The notes: a model not told the origin generated them from the letters alone. Shown: positions 16,697-24,690, counted from the first letter of the stretch. The stretch is 64,000 bases of DNA from Mediterraneibacter massiliensis (GCF_001487105.1 NZ_LN913001.1:1381902-1445901); one strand, 5' to 3'. A program made the numbers and translations.

Positions 16697-18669
16697 TCCC
16701 GTCTTTGACAGTTAGAAGAGAAAAAAACGGCTACAAACCCAGTAAATATGGGAGGTGTAGCCGTTTCTTGTCTTGCATCGATATGTGCTATATTTCAGGT
16801 CTTTTTAAAATTTTTGTATTTTTAATGATTGTTCGCATAGAGGCTTTCGTAATGATCTCGTAATCCGTACGGAATCCAAAACTCTGATGCAGAGCATCTG
16901 TAAGTTCCGTGCGAGTATACGAAGGAATATAACTACTGGCAGCACTTAAAAAGGTCATATTCATGGCCCGCAGAGTTTGGATGATCTGGTCACAAGTGAA
17001 TCTGTTCCCAATCTTTTTCTCTAAGAGCCGATAAATAATCAGGCTGATATAGCAAGTCATGAAATGGGCTTTGATCCGATCTTCTCGGCGGACAAATGCG
17101 GGACGGGAGCCGAGTTCATCTTTCATGATCCGGAAGTTTTCCTCTATTTCCCAACGCTGCTGATTAATCCGGATGATATCACCCACGTCTCCTTCCAGAT
17201 TCGTCACTACTGCGTAGAACCCATCATACATTGCTTCTTTTTCTATCTGTTCCTGATCAAGTCCATACACTGTTTTTTCAGCAATCTCTCCATCTTTGGT
17301 AACAGTCGTACGTTTTACAAACCGCATAGGGTCATTTTGGTTTGTTCCTTTTCTCTTTTTTCCTGGTGAATCCAAGATCTTTTGTGCCCGTTCAATCTGA
17401 CATTCCCGGAGCTTTCTCTGGTAAGCAGCATATTTCGGAGAATAGGTAACAATCAGTGTCTCATCCATATCTCCTGTTATAAGGGGATATTCCTTATAGT
17501 AAACGGAGTTATAGATTTCTTCATCTGTTTCATCCAGTGTACGAAGGTCGATGAACTTCTGTGCTCCTATCTTGCGGAACTGTGTGGGATTCATCGCTTC
17601 TTTTCGCTCTTCCGCCTTCATTTTTTTCAGGGAATGTGTGATTACATAAGCCCTGTGGTTGAAACTGTTGAAGCGGCGGTTGTTGTGAGAACCCAATCCA
17701 CTGTCTGAACAGAAAATAAATTCGCTGCAGTTGAAATCCCGGATGATCTTTTGCTCTAACGGTTTTAAAGTGGTCTGCTCATTCTGGTTTCCGGGAAAAA
17801 TATCGAAAGACAGAGGAATTCCATCCGCATCCATAAATAATCCCATGGTGACAATCGGATTTGGTCGGTGTTCTTTGCTTTTGCCGTATTTGCGTAGTTC
17901 ATCTTCCTGCTCGATCTCGAAATAGAAGTTTGTGCAGTCATAGTACAGGATTTTTTTGTTCCGGGGATGGACAAAGTTGGAATTCCGGTATAACTCACTT
18001 TGTATAAAATCGGATTCTTCTGCAATAACAGAAAGGGCGCGGTAAACATCCTGCAAATGATACTTTGGTGGTTCCAGCAGAGTTTTGCAGTACTCATAGC
18101 TTTCACGTTTACTGGAAGGATGGAGAATGCGTGCATAGATCAGATCCGTAAAAACAGCGAGCAGGTCATACTGATACTTGTGACGACTTTTGATCGACCG
18201 ACAGATCTTATCCAGCCGGAGCTCTGTAACCAGAGACTGGAGAAAGAGATATCCGGTATTAAAAAGGCGCTGTTCATTTTTTAGGATGCGAGCTCCTTGT
18301 GAAAAGTCCACTGATACTTTTCCATTTTTCAGATTATAAAGTTCGGTTTCTTTCTTTGCCTCGTTTCTGGCCCACGCCATCATCTTATCCTTATCATTGT
18401 CGAATTGTGCGAGGAGATCGTTCATCTTTCCCAATTTTTTATAGATATGGGAGGAAGTTTTTCCATTCTCTTTGCGGAAGGACTGATAAATATATACATC
18501 TTTGTTGTTTGCACTACCTGTGATATTTACGTACATAAAAAACCTCTTTTCTTTTTATTATATCACAACTAGCACAAACAAGCACTAATAAATTTAAAAA
18601 ATTTGACAAAAAAAGTGCCTTTTTATAGGCATTGTAAGGTTTTTTTCTTTATTCAACTGTCAAACCCCC
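16697..18669 (-). mobile_element. IS1634-family insertion sequence, copy 2
   Basis: A complete copy of the element at 1-1973, same orientation, with one substitution at 18565. It lies between the divergent genes fprA and the Spx-like gene. The flanking 182-bp duplication is far longer than the few bases most IS make; IS1634 of Mycoplasma mycoides is known for long, variable-length direct repeats, which supports the family assignment. Confidence 0.95.
16788..18536 (-). CDS. IS1634-family DDE transposase, copy 2
   Basis: Protein identical to the 582-aa transposase of copy 1, with the same DDE motifs, AGAGG ribosome site and terminator (16724-16767). No frameshift or stop. The only nucleotide difference between the two elements lies in the untranslated leader, 29 bases upstream of the start codon. 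Confidence 0.93.
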   Translation of the reverse strand: MYVNITGSANNKDVYIYQSFRKENGKTSSHIYKKLGKMNDLLAQFDNDKDKMMAWARNEAKKETELYNLKNGKVSVDFSQGARILKNEQRLFNTGYLFLQSLVTELRLDKICRSIKSRHKYQYDLLAVFTDLIYARILHPSSKRESYEYCKTLLEPPKYHLQDVYRALSVIAEESDFIQSELYRNSNFVHPRNKKILYYDCTNFYFEIEQEDELRKYGKSKEHRPNPIVTMGLFMDADGIPLSFDIFPGNQNEQTTLKPLEQKIIRDFNCSEFIFCSDSGLGSHNNRRFNSFNHRAYVITHSLKKMKAEERKEAMNPTQFRKIGAQKFIDLRTLDETDEEIYNSVYYKEYPLITGDMDETLIVTYSPKYAAYQRKLRECQIERAQKILDSPGKKRKGTNQNDPMRFVKRTTVTKDGEIAEKTVYGLDQEQIEKEAMYDGFYAVVTNLEGDVGDIIRINQQRWEIEENFRIMKDELGSRPAFVRREDRIKAHFMTCYISLIIYRLLEKKIGNRFTCDQIIQTLRAMNMTFLSAASSYIPSYTRTELTDALHQSFGFRTDYEIITKASMRTIIKNTKILKRPEI

Positions 18670-18851
18670 GAGATTTAACATTTAAAATAGTACTGATAAG
18701 CTTTACTGCCGTTTCTATTTTAACATAAAAGTTGAAATTAGCAAGATAGTTACCTGTTTTCGTACAAAAACTATTTTACCAATTATTCTTAGCTATATTT
18801 GCGCGAGAATAGAAAGAGAAGAATTGTAATTAGAGGAAAAATGAATTATAG
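18670..18851. repeat. 182-bp direct repeat, right copy
   Basis: Identical to 16515-16696. Its last bases supply the -35 and most of the -10 of the probable promoter of the downstream Spx-like gene. Confidence 0.93.
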
Positions 18852-18852
18852 T
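18824..18852 (+). promoter_or_regulatory. Probable promoter of the Spx/ArsC-like gene, spanning the repeat edge
   Basis: TTGTAA (18824-18829), 17-bp spacer, TATAGT (18847-18852). The -10 spans the end of the direct repeat. The left copy keeps the same promoter (16669-16697) because the first IS base is also T, but there it points into the IS, antisense to the transposase. Confidence 0.45.
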
Positions 18853-18924
18853 AGAGAATAGTACTGGAACAGTGGAAAACTTTATTCCTGTATACCGGCA
18901 CAAAACATGAAAGAGGAGAGAACG

Positions 18925-19272
18925 ATGCTATTTGTATATTATCCAAAATGCAGTACATGTCAGAAAGCAAAAAAATGGCTGGAGGCAAAGAATATTTCAT
19001 TTCAAGAAAGAGATATTAAAACAGAGAATCCTTCAGCGGCGGAAATTGAAGAATGGTATAAAAAAAGTGGCCTTCCGTTGAAAAAGTTTTTTAATACAAG
19101 CGGAAAACTCTACAAAGAAATGCAGTTAAAAGAAAAGCTGACTGCCATGAGTGAGAGAGAGCAGCTGGAGTTACTGGGACAAGACGGGATGCTTGTAAAA
19201 CGTCCCATAGTTGTGACAGAAAAAGAAGTCTTGGTAGGATTTAAAGAAAAAGAGTGGGAAGGAAAACTATAA
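18925..19272 (+). CDS. Arsenate reductase family protein (ArsC/Spx-like)
   Basis: A 115-aa thioredoxin-fold protein. The redox motif CSTC is at residues 9-12 (YYPKCSTCQKAKKWL), and the RPIVV segment of the family is present (KRPIVVTEKEVLVGF). Spx regulators and YffB-type proteins share this fold, so arsenate reduction is not implied. The ATG at 18925 follows AGGAG with 8-base spacing; a start at 18907 would place that site inside the gene. Its stop codon TAA is part of the left terminal repeat of element A. Confidence 0.88.
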   Translation: MLFVYYPKCSTCQKAKKWLEAKNISFQERDIKTENPSAAEIEEWYKKSGLPLKKFFNTSGKLYKEMQLKEKLTAMSEREQLELLGQDGMLVKRPIVVTEKEVLVGFKEKEWEGKL

Positions 19273-19946
19273 ATTTAACTGACGAACTGCCTTATAGAGA
19301 AAGAGTAAAATTTATTATAGAAGGTACGCAAAGAAACACTATGTCAGAACACAGGACAGGACCCGCTTTACCTCATCCGTTCGAGTGATTCTAAGCACAG
19401 AACATCGACGTGTCCATTGGGACACGCAGATGTACTGCGCTAAGAACCAGGCGAACTGTATTCGGAACGCTCCTGTCAATGCCCTGCTTATCTGACATAG
19501 TGGTTCTTCGCTGTCTCTTCCAATCAGAAGGGAATAGATACTTCTGCTTGGAAGTTTGTAGCAGCGTGAAGTCGATTTTTTAAAACAGGAACATGAACTT
19601 AAGCGGCGAAAGTGTATGCATGAAATGTGCACTCATTCGAGCATACCGCAACACATGCCTTTCAGGCAGGCGTGCTATGCACGATAAGGTATGTTTTGCG
19701 TGAGCGAGGAATTTCGGTGCAACCCTGACGAGCGATGTAAAATACACATTTCATGCGCCCTTTTGTCGTTTGACTTCCTATTTCTTTTGGATACTTCCGC
19801 AGTGTCAGCTCAATTCCGCTTACGCTTCATTTCGCTATCGGCTATCGCCGAATGAAAAGGAACAGCTCACACCCTGTTTACATGCAAGCATGACACAGGG
19901 TGTGAGCTGTTCTTTTCGCACTGCTTGTTGCTTCCTTAAATCTATA
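19268..19946 (+). repeat. Structured MITE-like repeat, element A (no gene)
   Basis: About 679 bp of non-coding DNA, homologous in reverse orientation to 50634-51173. The ends are imperfect inverted repeats: TATAAATTTAAC on the left, TATAGATTTAAG on the right. Nested stems include GCATGAAATGTG/CACATTTCATGC (19618-19629 with 19745-19756), GAAGTC/GACTTC further out, an inner three-way-junction module (19643-19692) and a 22-bp hairpin near the right end (19856-19877 with 19895-19916). Bases 19327 to about 19517 are absent from element B and include a 166-bp imperfect palindrome (19337-19502). It lies between convergent genes and contains both their stop codons. Confidence 0.85.
19643..19692 (+). 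repeat. Inner 50-bp module of element A (three-way-junction fold)
   Basis: ATACC (start) pairs with GGTAT (end), enclosing hairpins GCCT-TTC-AGGC and CGTGC-TAT-GCACG. The same core is in element B (50889-50938) and twice in tandem at 41167-41290. Differences between copies fall in loops and linkers. Confidence 0.75.
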
Positions 19947-20892
19947 AAGTCTTGATTTCTATATCTCCGGAGTCTACTGTGATATGGATTGCTTTATCTG
20001 CTTTTCCTTCAGTCTTATAGTAGTCTTCTCCATCTTCCTCTTTAGAGTAATATCCCTTTGCGGCATTTTCTGGAAGCAGGATATTTCCAAAGTCGGCGGC
20101 CAGGTCAAAGGAGTAGCTGTCAAGTGGTTCGGCGAGCAGAAGCTCGATGTCTCCGAAATCATTTTCTCCGGTAAAGGAATCTAATGCGGCCGCTTCCATT
20201 AGGAAATCTCCGGAGTCTATGTATACAGAGGCTTCCTTACCTGAGAAATCTTTCAGTGTAGAATCTCCGAAGTTATTTGCCAGAGAAAGAACCTCCGCAT
20301 GGACAGATTTTGCGGAAATATCTCCGCTATCCATTTCCAGAGTCAGATCTTTAAAGGAGGAATCTTTCATTGTTAAGTCTCCAAAGTCAAGAGACATAGA
20401 CGCTGTATCGGCGGAGACAGAGGAAATGGTAAGATTGCCCGCATCATTGTAAATATCTAGAGTTCCAAGTGGGACATCTTTGGGAATATATACATTGCAG
20501 TAAGCGTCTGTCTGTGTTGCCTGCCAATTAAAATCAAAGCTAAAAGAAAGAGAAGTACCGTCCTGGCCCAGATATAGCGTATTATTTTTTACTTCACAGG
20601 AAGGTGTATTGTAGTCTCCGTCTAATACATATTCCACATAAAAATTTTGATCATCTGAAGGAAGAAGGCAGACATCCGCCATAGAATCTATGTCGATCTT
20701 TATATTTTTAAAAGGCTGTGTTTTTTCTTTTTCCTGTCTGTATTCCGTTTGAGATGACGCGGAAGCGATTCCTTTTTTAGACCAGGAAATACCGGGGAGC
20801 CCTCCGATTGCAAAACCGATACCTGTGAAAAGAAGTCCGGCAGCCATTAAGGAACAGGAGAGAAGCAGCATGCGTTTGGTTGTTTTTTTCAT
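19942..20892 (-). CDS. DUF4097-family beta-repeat membrane protein
   Basis: A 316-aa protein with one N-terminal membrane helix (about residues 8-30) and a right-handed beta-type repeat region in which short strands recur with Asp-Ser-Gly-Asp or Asp-Phe-Gly-Asp turns (DSGDI, DFGDL, DSGDF, DFGDI). This is typical of DUF4097 proteins, which often follow PadR and DUF1700 genes and are thought to respond to envelope conditions; the molecular role is not known. It overlaps the upstream gene by 4 bases (ATGA). Its TAG stop lies in the right terminal repeat of element A. Confidence 0.87.
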   Translation of the reverse strand: MKKTTKRMLLLSCSLMAAGLLFTGIGFAIGGLPGISWSKKGIASASSQTEYRQEKEKTQPFKNIKIDIDSMADVCLLPSDDQNFYVEYVLDGDYNTPSCEVKNNTLYLGQDGTSLSFSFDFNWQATQTDAYCNVYIPKDVPLGTLDIYNDAGNLTISSVSADTASMSLDFGDLTMKDSSFKDLTLEMDSGDISAKSVHAEVLSLANNFGDSTLKDFSGKEASVYIDSGDFLMEAAALDSFTGENDFGDIELLLAEPLDSYSFDLAADFGNILLPENAAKGYYSKEEDGEDYYKTEGKADKAIHITVDSGDIEIKTL

Positions 20893-21473
20893 TTTTTACG
20901 TCCTCCTTTTGTGATTTTTCCGAGTGAACAAGTCATCTTTCTCAGAAACCATGTAGTCAGGAAAATAGTGCCATATATGCAGAGGATCCCTGCGCCAAGA
21001 GCAAAGATTCCTATCCCTAAATTGCACAGTCCGTCAGGAAATGTGCGGAACAAGAGGATCACTCCGCCTAATATGCTCAGTATTCCGCCTGCCGCAACAG
21101 CCACTGCGGAAAAAATGAGAGAAAGCAGAACAGCAAATACAGTGATGAGCAAAGCCACTGCCACGATGATAATGGCAAGTGCGAGCGGCAGCGCGATAGG
21201 TGCGGCGCATACGCCCAGGATACCTACCCAGACAGCAGAAATCCCCTTTTTCATTGTCTTTGGCGGTTCTTTACTATTTTGTCCAGCAAGCTGCATGATA
21301 AGCTCTTTGGCAGCTTCTTCAGGAGAACCTAGATCTGTGATCGCCTGCTGTTCATTTTCAGGACCGGCTTCTTCAAAATATTCATCAAAATATGCAAGCG
21401 CCTTGTCATAATCCTCTTTTGGAAGACGGCGTAGTTTTCCTGCCAGTTGTCTCATATACTCTTTTTTAGTCAT
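20889..21473 (-). CDS. DUF1700 (HAAS-domain) membrane protein
   Basis: A 194-aa protein with the soluble N-terminal HAAS domain (KKEYMRQLAGKLRRLPKEDYDKALAYFDEYFEEAG; Pro and acidic residues typical), then about four hydrophobic segments from residue 80 to 175. Such proteins are encoded with PadR regulators and DUF4097 proteins and are viewed as membrane signalling partners. It overlaps the padR stop by 8 bases and its own stop overlaps the DUF4097 start, so the three are one operon. Confidence 0.87.
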   Translation of the reverse strand: MTKKEYMRQLAGKLRRLPKEDYDKALAYFDEYFEEAGPENEQQAITDLGSPEEAAKELIMQLAGQNSKEPPKTMKKGISAVWVGILGVCAAPIALPLALAIIIVAVALLITVFAVLLSLIFSAVAVAAGGILSILGGVILLFRTFPDGLCNLGIGIFALGAGILCIYGTIFLTTWFLRKMTCSLGKITKGGRKK

Positions 21474-21786
21474 TTGTAATCCCTCCCTTTATGATGTCGT
21501 CTATGATCGCTTTGTATGTTTCCCATTCTTTTATAAGAGCTTGCTGCTGTCTGCGGCCATTGTCTGTAATAGAATAATACTTACGGTTTCGTCCCTGATA
21601 CTGCATGTCATAAGCTTCTACCAATTGATTTTCCTGAAGCCTTTTTAAAATCGGGTAGAGCGTAGAATCCTTTGTATTGGAAACCCGTTTGATGATCTGG
21701 CTTATCTGATACCCATACGTGTCTCCTTCGGCAATGACAGATAAGACGAGAAAATCCAGCATAGGTGCGTTTGGAGTAAATGTCAT
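21466..21786 (-). CDS. PadR-family transcriptional regulator
   Basis: A 106-aa winged-helix protein of PadR type: LDFLVLSVIAEGDTYGYQI followed by STLYPILKRLQENQLVEAY and a short C-terminal dimer helix. It is first in the PadR-DUF1700-DUF4097 operon and probably autoregulates it, by analogy to the family. AAAGGA precedes the ATG. The leader is very AT-rich with a near-palindrome around TAAATTTA (21835-21862), a possible operator. Confidence 0.9.
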   Translation of the reverse strand: MTFTPNAPMLDFLVLSVIAEGDTYGYQISQIIKRVSNTKDSTLYPILKRLQENQLVEAYDMQYQGRNRKYYSITDNGRRQQQALIKEWETYKAIIDDIIKGGITND

Positions 21787-21855
21787 AGTACACCGGTCCT
21801 TTCTATATGATTTTTTAATATATATAAAGAAAAAATATATATTAAATTTAAATAT

Positions 21856-21884
21856 ATTATATAAAGTATAATATATAAAGTCAA
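21856..21884 (-). promoter_or_regulatory. Promoter of the padR operon
   Basis: On the minus strand: TTGACT (21884-21879), 17-bp spacer, TATAAT (21861-21856). The AT-rich near-palindrome lies just downstream. Confidence 0.55.
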
Positions 21885-21917
21885 GAGGTATGTGGAAAAT
21901 AAATTAAAAAGTACATC

Positions 21918-21947
21918 TTGTTGAATACTCATGAGATAGAGTATAAT
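21918..21947 (+). promoter_or_regulatory. Promoter of the response regulator gene
   Basis: TTGTTG (21918-21923), 18-bp spacer, TATAAT (21942-21947). The -10 is clear, the -35 weak. Confidence 0.45.
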
Positions 21948-21999
21948 GAAAAACAGATTTCACACGGTTGCTCATAGAGCGAAAAAACAGGAGGCGCAT

Positions 22000-22671
22000 A
22001 TGTATAAGATCTTAATAGTAGAAGACGACAGGACAATTGCACAGAGTTTGAAAAGGCACTTGGAAAAGTGGGATTATACCGTATGTACTGTACGGGATTT
22101 TCATAATGTGATGGAAGAATTTGTCTCTTTCGGACCAGAGTTGGTTTTGATGGATATTTTGCTCCCTTTTTATAACGGATACCATTGGTGTACAGAAATA
22201 AGAAAAAATTCTAGTGTCCCGATCCTTTTTCTTTCTTCTGCCAGTGATAATATGAATATTGTCATGGCAATGAATATGGGGGGCGATGATTTTATCGAAA
22301 AGCCTTTTGATCTAAATGTATTGACAGCGAAGATCCAGGCAATACTCCGCAGAGCGTACTCCTTCCAAGGGCAGGCGAATCTTCTGGAGAGGGGAGGCGC
22401 TTTTTTAAATCTAAGTGACGCTACACTGACGTATCAAGAAGAAAAGATAGAGTTGACAAAAAATGATTTTAAAATTTTGAAGGTGCTTATGGAAAACGCC
22501 GGGAAGATCGTAGAAAGGGAAGAATTGATGCAGCGGCTGTGGGAAAGCGACACCTTTATCGATGACAACACGCTGACTGTCAATGTGACAAGGATACGTC
22601 GAAAATTAGAAGAAATCGGTTTATATGAATTTATTAAGACAAAGAAAGGAATCGGGTATCTGATAGAATGA
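22000..22671 (+). CDS. OmpR/BceR-type response regulator
   Basis: A 223-aa two-component regulator. The receiver domain has the acidic pair in ILIVEDD, phospho-acceptor Asp52 (LVLMDILLP) and Lys in FIEKPFD; the OmpR-type winged-helix DNA-binding domain occupies about 130-223 (ELTKNDFKILKVLMENAG ... TLTVNVTRIRRKLEE). The start at 22000 follows AGGAGG; an upstream ATG at 21946 would place that site inside the gene. It overlaps the kinase gene by 4 bases. Context (kinase plus BceAB-like transporter) makes it a BceR-type regulator of peptide-antibiotic resistance. Confidence 0.92.
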   Translation: MYKILIVEDDRTIAQSLKRHLEKWDYTVCTVRDFHNVMEEFVSFGPELVLMDILLPFYNGYHWCTEIRKNSSVPILFLSSASDNMNIVMAMNMGGDDFIEKPFDLNVLTAKIQAILRRAYSFQGQANLLERGGAFLNLSDATLTYQEEKIELTKNDFKILKVLMENAGKIVEREELMQRLWESDTFIDDNTLTVNVTRIRRKLEEIGLYEFIKTKKGIGYLIE

Positions 22672-23759
22672 AAAAGACAAGTATAGCGTATGTAAAAAAA
22701 TGCTGGAAAAGGCTCTTGTTTTATTTTGGTTTTTTGGGGCTGATTTATCTGGTCCTGTATTTATATAATATCAGGCAGGACGCGTTAGGCTATATGGTCT
22801 TGTTGGGAAGCTTTTTTTGTGTCTTGGCAGAGACAGCGGGGGTTATCCGTTACAGGAGGCATTATGGAAAATTGTTTCAAGCGGTAAAAGGAATGCCGGA
22901 CGAAATGGGAGATTTTCCCAAGGCTGATGATACGATAGAAGAGACGTACCAGGAAAGAATGATGGAACTATATGAAGAAAAGAACAGGCTGGAATCTGAA
23001 ATGCGCATCGGGCGTCAGGAGATGCAGGAGTATTATGGACTGTGGGTACATCAGATCAAAACACCCATTTCTGCAATGAATCTGCTACTCCAAACCATGG
23101 AAGAAAACGATAGAGCGCAAAGGAAAGAGGCAGTAAAAGAATTAAAAGTAGAATTGTTTAAGACAGAACAATATGTGGAAATGGTCCTTACCTATTTGCG
23201 AATGGAAGATATTTCTTCTGATATGCTGCTCTATTGGTATAGAACAGATACACTGGTAAAGCAGGCGGTGCGTAAATATTCACAAATGTTTATCTTAAAA
23301 AAGATAAAATTAAATTATACAGAGTGCAGCCGGATGGTGCTTACTGATGAAAAGTGGATGGTATTTGTGCTGGAACAGATTTTATCCAATGCTCTAAAAT
23401 ACACAAAAAAGGGTTCTATCTCCATCTATACAGAACCAGAGGAAGGTTTGGAATCTGAAGATCGCTGTGTACAGAAAAGTACGCAGGAGACAGAAGTACA
23501 GAATATAAAAGAAGGCGGTGTGCTTGTAATAGAAGATACAGGGATCGGGATCAGCGCTGAGGACCTTCCACGTGTATTCGAAAAAGGTTTTACCGGATAT
23601 AATGGAAGGCAGGATAAGAAATCTACAGGAATCGGATTGTATTTATGTAAATCGGTCTGTGAAAAATTAAATCATACAATCCGCATTTATTCTGTCCAGG
23701 GAAAAGGGACCAAAGTGAAAATAGGTCTGTCGCGCAGGGAACTACACTGTGAAGAATAA
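22668..23759 (+). CDS. BceS-type intramembrane-sensing histidine kinase
   Basis: A 363-aa kinase with two close membrane helices (about residues 14-60) and almost no extracytoplasmic loop, as in intramembrane-sensing kinases. The H box is LWVHQIKTPISAMN with His128; the ATPase N, G1 and G2 motifs are EQILSNALKYT, EDTGIGIS and STGIGLYL. Kinases of this type sense through their partner ABC transporter rather than by binding the peptide themselves. The transporter genes follow after a 166-bp gap. Confidence 0.92.
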   Translation: MKKTSIAYVKKCWKRLLFYFGFLGLIYLVLYLYNIRQDALGYMVLLGSFFCVLAETAGVIRYRRHYGKLFQAVKGMPDEMGDFPKADDTIEETYQERMMELYEEKNRLESEMRIGRQEMQEYYGLWVHQIKTPISAMNLLLQTMEENDRAQRKEAVKELKVELFKTEQYVEMVLTYLRMEDISSDMLLYWYRTDTLVKQAVRKYSQMFILKKIKLNYTECSRMVLTDEKWMVFVLEQILSNALKYTKKGSISIYTEPEEGLESEDRCVQKSTQETEVQNIKEGGVLVIEDTGIGISAEDLPRVFEKGFTGYNGRQDKKSTGIGLYLCKSVCEKLNHTIRIYSVQGKGTKVKIGLSRRELHCEE

Positions 23760-23784
23760 AAAATTTTGTCCAATATGACAAAAA

Positions 23785-23850
23785 TGTAAGGATTGGTATG
23801 GAGATTGTAAGGGAAGGCTATGGCAGGACAAAAGCGTATTTCTTTATAAT
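23785..23850 (+). promoter_or_regulatory. Regulated promoter of the BceAB-type genes with direct repeats
   Basis: TGTAAGG occurs at 23785-23791 and 23806-23812, 21 bp apart (two helical turns). Just upstream TTGTC-N6-GACAA (23766-23781) is an inverted repeat. TATAAT is at 23845-23850 with only a poor -35. This fits activation by the response regulator next door. Confidence 0.5.
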
Positions 23851-23925
23851 GTAAGAAGATCCGGCAGTATGCAGCGTGTCTTACATCCGGATCCTTGAGA
23901 AGAAAATGAAGAAAGGCGGTATACC

Positions 23926-24690
23926 ATGGCACTATTAGAGGTAAAAAATGTAAAGAAGATTTATACAACAAGATTTGGAGGAAATAAAGTCCAGGCTTTA
24001 AAAGATGTCAGCTTTTCTGTGGAACCACAGGAGTATGTGGCGATCATGGGGGAGAGCGGTTCGGGAAAAACGACACTGCTTAATATTCTGGCAGCATTAG
24101 ATAAACCGACCAGTGGGAGAGTTTATTTAAAGGAAAGGGATCTCAGTCAGGTAAAAGATCGGGAGATGGCGGCGTTTCGCAGACAGAATCTGGGGTTTGT
24201 ATTTCAGGAATTTAACCTGCTGGATACATTTTCGCTGGAAGACAATATTTATCTTCCGTTAGTCCTGGCCGGTAAGAAATATGAAGAAATGCATAAACGT
24301 CTTCTGCCGATCGCAAAACAACTGGGGATCATGGATATTCTAAAGAAATATCCCTATGAGGTATCGGGAGGACAAAAGCAGAGAGCGGCAGTTGCAAGAG
24401 CGCTTATCATAAAACCGCAGCTGATTTTGGCAGACGAGCCGACAGGAGCCTTGGATTCACGATCTTCAGATGAACTTTTGCAGTTATTTACTCAGATCAA
24501 TCAGAATGGACAGACGATCTTGATGGTTACACATAGTGTAAAAGCGGCAAGCAACGCAAAAAGAGTGTTGTTTATCAAAGACGGGCAGGTTTTCCATCAA
24601 ATCTACAGAGGATGCCAGACGAATGAAGAAATGTATCAGAAGATCACGGCTGCGCTTACCGTCCTGTCAACAGGGGGTGAGTTAAAGTGA
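23926..24690 (+). CDS. BceA-type ABC transporter ATPase
   Basis: A 254-aa ATPase with Walker A GESGSGKTT, signature SGGQKQR, Walker B LILADEP and the switch His in VTHSV. Q-loop FQEFNLLD fits the MacB/BceA group. With the next gene it should form an antimicrobial-peptide detoxification and sensing complex at the membrane. GAAAGGCGG precedes the ATG and it overlaps the permease gene by 4 bases. Confidence 0.93.
   Translation: MALLEVKNVKKIYTTRFGGNKVQALKDVSFSVEPQEYVAIMGESGSGKTTLLNILAALDKPTSGRVYLKERDLSQVKDREMAAFRRQNLGFVFQEFNLLDTFSLEDNIYLPLVLAGKKYEEMHKRLLPIAKQLGIMDILKKYPYEVSGGQKQRAAVARALIIKPQLILADEPTGALDSRSSDELLQLFTQINQNGQTILMVTHSVKAASNAKRVLFIKDGQVFHQIYRGCQTNEEMYQKITAALTVLSTGGELK

Noticed and set aside
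1..18669. Composite transposon formed by the two IS copies
   Set aside because: The DNA between them is conserved core chromosome (ftsZ to fprA) and copy 2 has its own complete target duplication, so each copy moved alone.
19268..19946. Small reading frames in element A and element B
   Set aside because: No ribosome sites, no similarity in translated form between copies, and the DNA is full of stems.
19268..19946. Group II intron, HEARO or IS200/IS605-type element
   Set aside because: No domain V hairpin, no nuclease or transposase gene, and the inverted terminal repeats do not fit IS200/IS605.
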